Below are positions 1 to 5,700 of a stretch of DNA of 6,530 nt, piece after piece (the first letter of the stretch is position 1; each line of letters opens with the position of its first letter). Below the pieces are notes generated by a model. The model ran no database searches. It was not told where the DNA came from and saw only the letters and a program-made list of their open reading frames with translations. A program made the translations under genes and the position numbers. The DNA is taken from the NCBI GenBank assembly GCA_031285645.1, contig JAITVU010000412.1, positions 1 through 6,530 on the forward strand. Direction: 5' to 3'. Origin of the DNA: Oscillospiraceae bacterium (GTDB lineage: Bacteria; Bacillota; Clostridia; Oscillospirales; Ruminococcaceae).

Positions 1-1206
<1,206 letters not shown>

Positions 1207-1216
1207 GCATGGCCTG

Positions 1217-1244
1217 AAAAAGTAACACAATATTTACTATTTTT
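1217..1244 (+). terminator. Possible weak AT-rich terminator after uvrA
   Basis: An A-tract plus AGTAA (1217-1225) can pair with TTACT, a bulged A, and TTTT (1234-1244), followed by further T-rich sequence to about 1256. The stem is almost entirely A-T, so it would be a weak intrinsic terminator. It is placed 10 bases after the uvrA stop and no better candidate exists before the next promoter. The call rests on position and shape only. Confidence 0.3.
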
Positions 1245-1294
1245 AGACATTTTTTGAACGAGAAAGACCAGAGGTTACAATTTAAACACAACTC

Positions 1295-1323
1295 TTGGAA
1301 AAGCAGGTTTTTTGTGCTATACT
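1295..1323 (+). promoter_or_regulatory. Sigma-A type promoter for the membrane protein/phosphatase operon
   Basis: A -35 box TTGGAA (1295-1300) is separated by 17 bases from a -10 box TATACT (1318-1323), predicting transcription from about 1330. The spacing is ideal and both boxes are close to consensus. The predicted transcript would begin just before the inverted repeat at 1334-1373. Confidence 0.72.
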
Positions 1324-1333
1324 GTGGAAGAAT

Positions 1334-1373
1334 TTACGGCGAAATGAATACAAGGTGAATAATCGCGCCGTAA
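1334..1373 (+). promoter_or_regulatory. Inverted repeat in the 5' UTR, just after the predicted transcription start
   Basis: TTACGGCG (1334-1341) and CGCCGTAA (1366-1373) form a perfect 8-bp inverted repeat around a 24-base spacer. It starts within a few bases of the predicted +1. It could be a 5' stem-loop that stabilises the mRNA or an operator for a dimeric repressor. No T-tract follows, so it is not an ordinary terminator, and the sequence resembles no riboswitch I recognise. Confidence 0.4.
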
Positions 1374-1400
1374 TCGGAAAATAATCATATGAAGAAAGAG

Positions 1401-1414
1401 AGGAGAAATATTTG
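1401..1414 (+). promoter_or_regulatory. Shine-Dalgarno site that sets a TTG start
   Basis: AGGAGA (1401-1406) sits 6 bases before the TTG at 1412-1414. There is no ATG or GTG in the same frame nearby that has a comparable ribosome-binding site, so the site decides the start of the following gene. Confidence 0.7.
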
Positions 1415-1819
1415 CTAAAATCGCTGCTTTACTATTTACTGATGTTGACGACAGCTGTTCGTTTTGTGGATATGATTTATCTTCTTTCGAGGGAAAGCAC
1501 AAATTTGCCGGTATCTGTTATCATTGTCACGTCGGCTATGATCCTGTTCGGTGTCGCCCTCGTCGCCAAGAAGTTTATTAACAATATTCGTGTGCGTCAC
1601 TTGATGGCTTTTTACATTGTACAAGCGGGTATGGTGGTCTTCAACCTCGTTAATGTCGCGATTTTCTGCCTTTTGCAGCTTAGTGTTGCCGAGACGTTTA
1701 TCGTTGGTTCTTTTTTGGACATCCTCATTGACTTCTGCGCCATCTATGCGTGCCTCAAACATATGCGCAGCGCTTACAGGCCCTTTGTGCGGGTTGTAGG
1801 CAAAGGACAGGCGCAATGA
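1412..1819 (+). CDS. Small four-helix membrane protein of unknown function
   Basis: I do not recognise this 135-residue protein. It has four clearly hydrophobic stretches at about residues 4-25, 33-52, 64-87 and 92-114, joined by short loops with basic residues (AKKFINNIRVRH at 52-63), and ends in a basic, probably cytoplasmic tail (KHMRSAYRPFVRVVGKGQ). This is the pattern of a small integral cytoplasmic-membrane protein. There is no signal peptidase site and no catalytic motif. The start is TTG, chosen because a good AGGAGA lies 6 bases upstream and the hydrophobic N-terminus begins directly. Its stop overlaps the next gene by four bases (ATGA), so the two are very likely translationally coupled and co-transcribed from the promoter at 1295-1323. 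The coupling to a HAD phosphatase suggests joint expression but does not reveal a function. Existence as a gene is well supported; the role is open. Confidence 0.8.
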   Translation: MLKSLLYYLLMLTTAVRFVDMIYLLSRESTNLPVSVIIVTSAMILFGVALVAKKFINNIRVRHLMAFYIVQAGMVVFNLVNVAIFCLLQLSVAETFIVGSFLDILIDFCAIYACLKHMRSAYRPFVRVVGKGQAQ

Positions 1820-2469
1820 GCGCGTTCGCGATTTTCGATTTAGACGGCACATTGCTCGATACCATCGACGATTTGGCTGACGCCTGTAATTATGCGCTCA
1901 AAAAACAGGGGTTCCCGGTTCATCCGGTGAACCCCTATAAATATTTTGTGGGAACCGGCGTGATGAACTTAATCAGGCAGGCCTTGCCTGCGGGCGCAAG
2001 GGTCGACGAAACAGTGCTGAGGGTTAAAGAGGATTACGATGCCTACTATGCCGCGCATGCGCAGGATAAAACGAAACCCTATCCCGGTATTGTCCGCGCG
2101 CTGGAAACGCTGCAGGAGAGGGGCGTCAAAATCGGCGTTCTCTCCAACAAACCGCATATTTACACGTGCAGCCTGACCAATTTTTATTTTCCGGGACTTG
2201 TTGACGTGATGTTCGGTCAAAGGGAAGGCGTGCCGCACAAACCGGACCCCGCCGCTGTTTTTGATATGATGCGCATCATGGATGTGCAAAATGATGAAGG
2301 TTTCTACATAGGCGACACATCCACAGATATGCAGACAGGGAAAAATGCCGGGCTCTACACAATTGGCGTTCTTTGGGGATTTCGCACAAGGGACGAGTTG
2401 GAAAAACACGGCGCCGACAGCATAGTTGACAATTCCGACGACCTTATAAAAATAATTGTTGACAAATGA
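1816..2469 (+). CDS. HAD-superfamily hydrolase, phosphoglycolate phosphatase (Gph/PGP)-like
   Basis: This 217-residue protein is a cytoplasmic Mg2+-dependent phosphatase of the HAD superfamily. Motif I is FDLDGTLLDT with nucleophile D8 and acid/base D10. Motif II is S110 in VLSNKP, motif III is K142 in HKPDP, and motif IV is GDTSTD with D167 and D171. The segment between motifs I and II (about residues 16-85) is a helical C1-type cap. The ending (WGFRTRDELEKHGADSIVDN, then a helix) matches phosphoglycolate phosphatase-like members. The likely reaction is hydrolysis of 2-phosphoglycolate or a similar small phosphoester, but HAD enzymes of this type (PpaX, sugar-phosphate phosphatases) cannot be told apart by motifs alone. 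The ATG at 1816 is preferred over upstream in-frame ATGs because AAAGGA (1802-1807) lies 8 bases before it and the protein then begins just ahead of motif I, as is usual. It overlaps the membrane-protein stop by four bases. Its last codons contain the -35 box of the T-box promoter, and no terminator of its own is visible. Confidence 0.9.
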   Translation: MSAFAIFDLDGTLLDTIDDLADACNYALKKQGFPVHPVNPYKYFVGTGVMNLIRQALPAGARVDETVLRVKEDYDAYYAAHAQDKTKPYPGIVRALETLQERGVKIGVLSNKPHIYTCSLTNFYFPGLVDVMFGQREGVPHKPDPAAVFDMMRIMDVQNDEGFYIGDTSTDMQTGKNAGLYTIGVLWGFRTRDELEKHGADSIVDNSDDLIKIIVDK

Positions 2470-2488
2470 CCTGTGTCGCCGGTATACT
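2459..2488 (+). promoter_or_regulatory. Strong promoter for the T-box transcript, embedded in the end of the phosphatase gene
   Basis: A perfect -35 box TTGACA (2459-2464) is followed after 18 bases by TATACT (2483-2488). Transcription would start near 2495, just upstream of Stem I of the T-box leader. The -35 box lies across the last codons of the preceding gene. Confidence 0.8.
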
Positions 2489-2720
2489 GGTGATAATAGA
2501 ATATCTGAATGGCAGTGACAGGGACTGCCGCGTCGCAATTTCGTTTATAGAGAGCCAATGTTGGTGTGAATTTGGCAGCGGATGACAGCGGGAATCACCT
2601 TGGAGCCGGGAAATCAAAGGTTTAGCCGATTAATTTTCCCCGCAAAGACAGCGTTAACGGTCGAGGATTTGTTTGAATCCGTAAATGAGTGGTTCCGGCG
2701 TTGGGTTGCCGGGGCAATTT

Positions 2721-2755
2721 GGGTGGTAACACGGGAGTATTGTATAGCTCGTCCC
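2721..2755 (+). promoter_or_regulatory. T-box antiterminator with UGGU acceptor-binding bulge
   Basis: GGG (2721-2723) pairs with CCC (2753-2755), and ACGGG (2731-2735) pairs with CTCGT (2748-2752, one G-U pair). Between them, on the 5' strand, lies the bulge TGGTAAC that contacts the tRNA NCCA end. The 3' strand of this element is the same sequence that forms the 5' strand of the terminator, so the two folds exclude each other. Confidence 0.88.
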
Positions 2756-2785
2756 ATATTTATGGGATGGGCTTTTTTTATTTTT
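2747..2785 (+). terminator. T-box intrinsic terminator
   Basis: GCTCGTCCCAT (2747-2757) pairs with ATGGGATGGGC (2762-2772) over 11 bp with two G-U pairs around the loop ATTT, followed by seven Ts, an A and five more Ts (2773-2785). It overlaps the antiterminator, as expected. Because the phosphatase operon has no terminator of its own, this hairpin probably also ends transcripts reading in from upstream. Confidence 0.92.
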
Positions 2786-2803
2786 ATGCAAAGGGGTTTG
2801 ATT

Positions 2804-3385
2804 ATGGAAACGAAGATTATGGAAATCGCACAGCGGATTCGGGAACTCAGGATGATTCTTGAGATGTCCGAACAGGAGATGGCCGATATTACAGATGTGA
2901 GCCTTGAGGAATACAGGGAGTATGAAGCAGGGAAAAAAGACTACTCCTTTACGTTCCTCTACGAGTGCGCCAGAGCCTTTGGCGTCGACATTGTAGAACT
3001 GTTGACGGGTGAAAACCCGAAGCTCTCTTTTTACACTGTTGTGCGGGCCGGCAAAGGCTTACCCATCCGGCGCAGGCAGAGCTTTACCTACCAGCATCTG
3101 GCTTACCGCCTCAAGGATAAATTAGCCGAACCCTTTGTTGTGACGGCGCCTTACAACGAGCACGAGCAGAACACACCCATTCACCTGTCGCATCACGAGG
3201 GCCAGGAATTTGACTTTATCCTCAAGGGTTCGCTCAAAGTCCAGATCGACGATCATATCGAAGTTCTCGGTGAAGGCGACGCCATTTACTATGATTCCGG
3301 CCACGGCCACGGCATGATTGCCACCGGCGGCGCCGAGTGCGTTTTTCTCGCGGTCGTGATCGGTGAGCAAAATACAGGAGCTTAA
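2804..3385 (+). CDS. XRE-family helix-turn-helix regulator with C-terminal cupin domain
   Basis: This 193-residue protein joins an N-terminal XRE/lambda-repressor type helix-turn-helix (about residues 7-67; RIRELRMILEMSEQEMADIT, then SLEEYREYEAGKKD as the recognition and stabilising helices) to a C-terminal cupin_2 barrel (about 115-187). Cupin motif 1 is visible as HLSHHEGQEFDFILKG (H127, H130, H131, E135, G142) and motif 2 as GEGDAIYYDSGHGHG (H167, H169), enough to hold a metal or a small ligand. Such proteins are DNA-binding regulators that sense a small molecule in the cupin pocket. The ATG at 2804 is chosen because AAAGGGG (2790-2796) lies 7 bases upstream and the open frame 5' of it is T-box leader RNA. 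The gene lies directly under the T-box and 298 bases ahead of an acyl-CoA synthetase gene, its most likely partner or target. No terminator is evident right after its stop. The ligand is unknown. Confidence 0.92.
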   Translation: METKIMEIAQRIRELRMILEMSEQEMADITDVSLEEYREYEAGKKDYSFTFLYECARAFGVDIVELLTGENPKLSFYTVVRAGKGLPIRRRQSFTYQHLAYRLKDKLAEPFVVTAPYNEHEQNTPIHLSHHEGQEFDFILKGSLKVQIDDHIEVLGEGDAIYYDSGHGHGMIATGGAECVFLAVVIGEQNTGA

Positions 3386-3445
3386 TCGGCGCCTTGTGAT
3401 ATAGTTCATCCGTGATTTGACTATGTCAGCTTTATGAAACAGGGT

Positions 3446-3493
3446 TGTTTTATATACTGGTTTCGATATAAAACAGTCCCGCCGACTGTTTTA
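3446..3493 (+). promoter_or_regulatory. Two mutually exclusive hairpins at the start of the intergenic region
   Basis: TGTTTTATAT (3446-3455) can pair with ATATAAAACA (3466-3475), a 10-bp stem with a 10-base loop. The same 3' strand also belongs to a second stem, TAAAACAGT (3469-3477) with ACTGTTTTA (3485-3493), loop CCCGCCG. Only one can form at a time, a shape seen in attenuators, although no U-tract terminator follows. The first hairpin also contains TATACT, but without a properly spaced -35 box. Confidence 0.4.
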
Positions 3494-3628
3494 AACATGT
3501 GGCACACGGCACATGTAGCCGCCTGTACAGGCGGCCGAAACGTCGTTCACAATGGATTCCCGCGCATAGCGCGGATGCGGGCTGCGCCCGCTGAATTAAA
3601 ACAGTGTAACTGTTTTAAATCGAATCCA
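3469..3628 (+). repeat. Hairpin-rich intergenic element (REP/MITE-like), copy 1
   Basis: This stretch fills most of the 298-base gap between the regulator and the synthetase gene and carries no plausible coding frame. It is a chain of near back-to-back inverted repeats: 3469-3477/3485-3493; ACATGTG/CACATGT (3495-3516); a perfect 18-base palindrome (3518-3535, GCCGCCTGT and its complement); CCGCGC/GCGCGG (3560-3574); GCGGGC/GCCCGC (3577-3591); and TTAAAACAGT/ACTGTTTTAA (3596-3618). The last three are enclosed by TGGATTC/GAATCCA (3553-3559/3622-3628). The terminal hairpins share the core AAAACAGT/ACTGTTTT. A diverged inverted copy of the right part lies at 5450-5517. Together these point to a dispersed structured repeat, perhaps a miniature mobile element or a REP-like unit. 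No transposase or clear target-site duplication is visible. Confidence 0.6.
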
Positions 3629-3656
3629 CGATATCAACCGGCGCGGCCGGAAACTG

Positions 3657-3674
3657 ACCTTTACCAAGAAAGGT
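3657..3674 (+). promoter_or_regulatory. Hairpin that can mask the Shine-Dalgarno of the acyl-CoA synthetase gene
   Basis: ACCTTT (3657-3662) is complementary to AAAGGT (3669-3674) with a six-base loop ACCAAG. The 3' strand is the ribosome-binding site of the following gene (GAAAGG, 10 bases before the ATG at 3684). If formed in the mRNA it would reduce translation initiation. A six-base match can arise by chance. Confidence 0.4.
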
Positions 3675-3683
3675 AGATTGAGA

Positions 3684-5330
3684 ATGAATGTAGAGAATTT
3701 TTATAAACAATTTTGCACGGAGAGCTTCGATGAAAGAGGCGTGCTGTCCTCCTATGAATCCATATATCCAGAAAGCTTTAACTTTGCCTACGATGTCGTG
3801 GATAAGATCGCCGAAATGGAGCCGGACCGTCGGGCCATGGTGTGGTGTAATGTGGCGGGAGAGGAACGGGTTTTCACTTTCAGCGACATGATGCGGTATT
3901 CTAATAAAGTCGCCAATTACTTTGTGGATAAAGGCGTTAAAAAAGGCGATATGGTGATGCTGATTCTTAAGCGGCACTACCAGTTCTGGTTTGCTGTTCT
4001 GGCGCTGCACAAAATCGGTGCTGTCGGCGTACCCGGAACGAATCTGCTTATGACCAAAGACTACGAATACCGCTTTGACGCGGCGGGCGTCAAGCATATT
4101 GTATGCACAAGCGAGGGTGAGGTTACGGCGCGCGTCGAGGAGGCCTGCACGAAATATACGGGCCTTGTCAACAAATTTGTCGTTAAGGGCGCCAGGGACG
4201 GTTGGCTGGATTTTGACAGCGACCTCGAAGGCTACGCCGATACCTTTACACGCATGCCGACCGCCGCGGAAGATCCGATGCTTCTATACTTTACATCCGG
4301 GACGACGGGTATGCCAAAAATGGTCTTTCACGACCACTCGTATCCGCTGGCCCATATTATTACGGCGAAATACTGGCACAACGTAGACCCGAACGGCCTG
4401 CACCTCACCGTGTCCGAGACCGGCTGGATGAAATCCATGTGGGGCAAGCTCTATGGCCAGTGGCTCATCGGCACGGCGGTCTTTGTCTATGACTTCGATA
4501 AATTTGTGCCGGGCGACCTTCTGGCTGTCATCAGCAAGCACAAAGTGACCAGTTTTTGCGCGCCGCCGACTATATACCGCTTCTTTATCAAGGAAAATAC
4601 CGAGAACTTTGATTTTTCATCGGTTAAATACGCGACCACAGCGGGCGAGGCGCTCAACCCGGAAGTGTATAACCGCTTTATGGAATTGACGGGGCTGCAT
4701 CTGATGGAGGCGTTCGGCCAGACAGAGACAACGGTGCTCACGCTCAATCTGGTGGGGACGACGCCGAAACCGGGTTCCATGGGCAAGCCTTCTCCGTTAT
4801 ATAATGTGGACCTCGTTGACGAGGACGGCCAGTCTGTTCCGCCGGGCGAGGTCGGTGAAATTGTGATCCGCGTACCGGCCGGCAAAAAGCAAAACGGCCT
4901 CTTCGGCGGCTACTTCAAGGACCCCGAGCTCACAAAAACCGTGTGGTACGACGGCATGTACCACACCGGCGACACGGCCTGGAAGGATGAGGACGGCTTC
5001 TTCTGGTATGTGGGGCGCACGGATGATATCATCAAATCGTCCGGTTACCGCATCGGTCCATTTGAGATTGAGAGCGTGCTGATGGAGCACCCCGCGGTGC
5101 TCGAATGCGCTGTTACAGGTGCGCCTGATCCCGACCGCGGCACGGTTGTCAAAGCAACTGTTGTGCTGACTCAAAGTTACAGCCCCGGTGACGCGCTGAA
5201 AAAGGAATTGCAGGATTATGTAAAAAAGCAGACGGCGCCGTACAAATACCCGAGGATTCTCGAATTTGTCCCCGAGTTGCCCAAGACCATCAGCGGCAAA
5301 ATCAAACGCGCCGATATCAGAAAAGGTTGA
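3684..5330 (+). CDS. AMP-forming acyl-CoA synthetase, medium-chain (ACSM/MACS)-like
   Basis: This 548-residue cytoplasmic enzyme of the ANL superfamily should activate a carboxylic acid with ATP to an acyl-adenylate and transfer it to CoA. The P-loop-like motif YFTSGTTGMPK is at 202-212, TTAGEALNPEV at 318-328, the FGQTET motif at 344-349, YHTGD at 426-430, the hinge region GRTDDIIKSSGYRIGPFEIE at 444-463, and the catalytic lysine K539 in KTISGKIKR. The GYRIGPFEIESVLMEHPAV and TAPYKYPR segments resemble medium-chain acyl-CoA synthetases more than acetyl-CoA synthetase or 4-coumarate ligase. Length is typical and nothing is missing. The ATG at 3684 is preferred because GAAAGG (3668-3673) lies 10 bases upstream; a TTG at 3678 would add two residues but sits only 4 bases from that site. 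The gene follows the HTH-cupin regulator and ends in a strong terminator. The substrate cannot be read from motifs; short or medium branched acids such as 2-methylbutyrate are suggested only by the Ile T-box upstream. Confidence 0.93.
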   Translation: MNVENFYKQFCTESFDERGVLSSYESIYPESFNFAYDVVDKIAEMEPDRRAMVWCNVAGEERVFTFSDMMRYSNKVANYFVDKGVKKGDMVMLILKRHYQFWFAVLALHKIGAVGVPGTNLLMTKDYEYRFDAAGVKHIVCTSEGEVTARVEEACTKYTGLVNKFVVKGARDGWLDFDSDLEGYADTFTRMPTAAEDPMLLYFTSGTTGMPKMVFHDHSYPLAHIITAKYWHNVDPNGLHLTVSETGWMKSMWGKLYGQWLIGTAVFVYDFDKFVPGDLLAVISKHKVTSFCAPPTIYRFFIKENTENFDFSSVKYATTAGEALNPEVYNRFMELTGLHLMEAFGQTETTVLTLNLVGTTPKPGSMGKPSPLYNVDLVDEDGQSVPPGEVGEIVIRVPAGKKQNGLFGGYFKDPELTKTVWYDGMYHTGDTAWKDEDGFFWYVGRTDDIIKSSGYRIGPFEIESVLMEHPAVLECAVTGAPDPDRGTVVKATVVLTQSYSPGDALKKELQDYVKKQTAPYKYPRILEFVPELPKTISGKIKRADIRKG

Positions 5331-5361
5331 GCAGTTGGCAGTACAAAGATATTAAACAGCC

Positions 5362-5393
5362 AATCCGGGCCGCATATGCGGCCCGGATTTTTT
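5362..5393 (+). terminator. Strong intrinsic terminator after the acyl-CoA synthetase gene
   Basis: A perfect palindrome spans 5362-5389. AATCCGGGCCGC (5362-5373) pairs with GCGGCCCGGATT (5378-5389) around the loop ATAT, and the run of six Ts (5388-5393) follows directly. It lies 31 bases after the stop codon at 5328-5330 and closes the transcript. The A-tract side is too short for efficient termination on the opposite strand. Confidence 0.95.
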
Positions 5394-5449
5394 GCAAGGG
5401 GAGGCCGGGTTCCGACTTAATGCCTTTTAGTTCACACTGCACTCAAATA

Positions 5450-5517
5450 GATTTAAAACAGGAGCGCTGTTTCAAACAAGCGGTTCTTGCCCGCTTAACG
5501 CTGTGCGCACGCGTATG
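5450..5517 (-). repeat. Diverged inverted copy of the hairpin-rich element, copy 2
   Basis: Bases 5450-5494 align without gaps to the reverse complement of 3577-3621: GATTTAAAACAG is identical over 12 bases, CTGTTT recurs at the same offset, and the AGCGG and GCCCGC blocks also match. By hand count 32 of 45 positions agree. The match appears to continue, with a one-base gap, through CGCTGTGCGCACG (5499-5511) against CGCTATGCGCGGG. Both hairpins persist despite base changes: AAACAG/CTGTTT (5456-5472) and AAGCGG/CCGCTT (5478-5496). It occupies the 367-base gap between the synthetase and transporter genes; the frame open through this gap has no protein-like features. Confidence 0.55.
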
Positions 5518-5530
5518 CGTGTGCGTATGC
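5511..5530 (+). repeat. Short direct repeat GCGTATGC with 12-base period
   Basis: GCGTATGC occurs at 5511-5518 and again at 5523-5530, separated by GTGT, inside a low-complexity run of alternating purine and pyrimidine bases that begins with the palindrome GTGCGCAC (5503-5510). It borders the repeat copy at 5450-5517 and may be its degenerate end. From 5531 to about 5618 I see nothing else of note. Confidence 0.5.
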
Positions 5531-5618
5531 AGTCAGTTTAAGACGCTTTTGGTGGTGTATGACCACAGCCGTGCAGACAAATGTTGTATGACTTTGATTC
5601 TGTACGACGATAAACAAG

Positions 5619-5646
5619 TGCAAGTTGTCTTTTGATGTGGTATAAT
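5619..5646 (+). promoter_or_regulatory. Extended -10 promoter for the MATE transporter gene
   Basis: TGGTATAAT (5638-5646) is a perfect extended -10 element (TGnTATAAT). The -35 region at a 16-base spacing is GTGCAA (5619-5624), a poor match, as is common with extended -10 promoters. Transcription would begin near 5653. A small stem AACCG/CGGTT (5647-5661) with a T-run overlaps the predicted start and may influence early transcription. Confidence 0.68.
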
Positions 5647-5684
5647 AACCGCATTACGGTTTTTTATGCATGTTTTTTTGAGGA

Positions 5685-5700
5685 AAGAGGTGCCCTATTG
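5685..5700 (+). promoter_or_regulatory. Shine-Dalgarno site that sets a TTG start for the transporter
   Basis: AAGAGGT (5685-5691, within a longer purine run from 5681) lies 6 bases before TTG at 5698-5700. The first in-frame ATG is 11 codons later and has no such site, so TTG is preferred. Confidence 0.65.

Larger units (their letters stand above)
2495..2785 (+). promoter_or_regulatory. T-box riboswitch leader, probably tRNA-Ile (AUC specifier)
   Basis: T-box leaders bind a specific tRNA through a codon in Stem I and sense its charging at the antiterminator; uncharged tRNA allows read-through. Stem I runs from about 2511 to 2607. Its base is GGC/GCC, followed by a GA-type motif (GA 2517-2518 with GA 2603-2604). 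A short helix 2520-2522/2598-2600 lies below the specifier loop and an upper helix 2528-2534/2584-2591 above it. The AGAGAG motif is at 2549-2554 and the distal GCCAA/TTGGC stem at 2554-2576. The 3' side of the specifier loop reads GGAATCACC. Taking the codon directly before the conserved A gives ATC (2594-2596), isoleucine. The bulge UGGU (2724-2727) pairs with an ACCA acceptor end, so discriminator A73, which fits tRNA-Ile and not tRNA-Ser. GGGAAA/TTTCCC (2608-2613/2635-2640) may be Stem II; CCGGC/GCCGG (2695-2712) is Stem III. Class certain, amino acid probable. Confidence 0.93.

Noticed and set aside
1389..1418. A 9-codon frame (ATG 1389 to TAA 1418) just before and overlapping the TTG start of the membrane-protein gene
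   Set aside because: It has no clear ribosome-binding site of its own and the product (MKKERRNIC) arises from the purine-rich Shine-Dalgarno region; a leader peptide is possible but unsupported.
1750..1815. N-terminal extension of the phosphatase by 22 residues
   Set aside because: It lies inside the membrane-protein gene in another frame, has no Shine-Dalgarno, and HAD motif I normally lies close to the N-terminus, as it does from the ATG at 1816.
2426..2450. A second TTGACA (2426-2431) with TATAAA (2445-2450) downstream
   Set aside because: The 13-base spacing is too short for a sigma-A promoter, and the pair lies in coding sequence; the promoter at 2459-2488 is much better.
2582..2803. 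N-terminal extension of the HTH-cupin protein by 74 residues
   Set aside because: The extension is translated T-box leader including the terminator, without protein-like character; the start at 2804 has a good Shine-Dalgarno.
3417..3458. TTGACT (3417-3422) and TATACT (3453-3458) as a promoter for the acyl-CoA synthetase
   Set aside because: The boxes are 30 bases apart, far beyond workable spacing; a weaker TTGTTT/TATAAA pair (3445-3472) matches only half of the -35 consensus, so no confident promoter is called in this gap.
3553..3628. A 76-base segment with a 7-bp closing stem, three internal hairpins and ATCGAATCC near its 3' end, superficially like a tRNA cloverleaf
   Set aside because: The hairpins do not match D, anticodon and T arms: there is no T-stem around the GAAT sequence, no spacer bases after the first stem, and one arm has a 10-bp stem with a 3-base loop. 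It fits the palindromic repeat element better.
3469..3628. CRISPR array
   Set aside because: The repeated AAAACAGT/ACTGTTTT units are palindromic, irregularly spaced and lack regular spacers; no cas gene is present.
5327..5635. A plus-strand open frame of about 100 codons across the gap after the synthetase gene
   Set aside because: It overlaps the synthetase stop, runs through the intrinsic terminator and the repeat copy, has no ribosome-binding site and a cysteine-rich, low-complexity product with no family resemblance.
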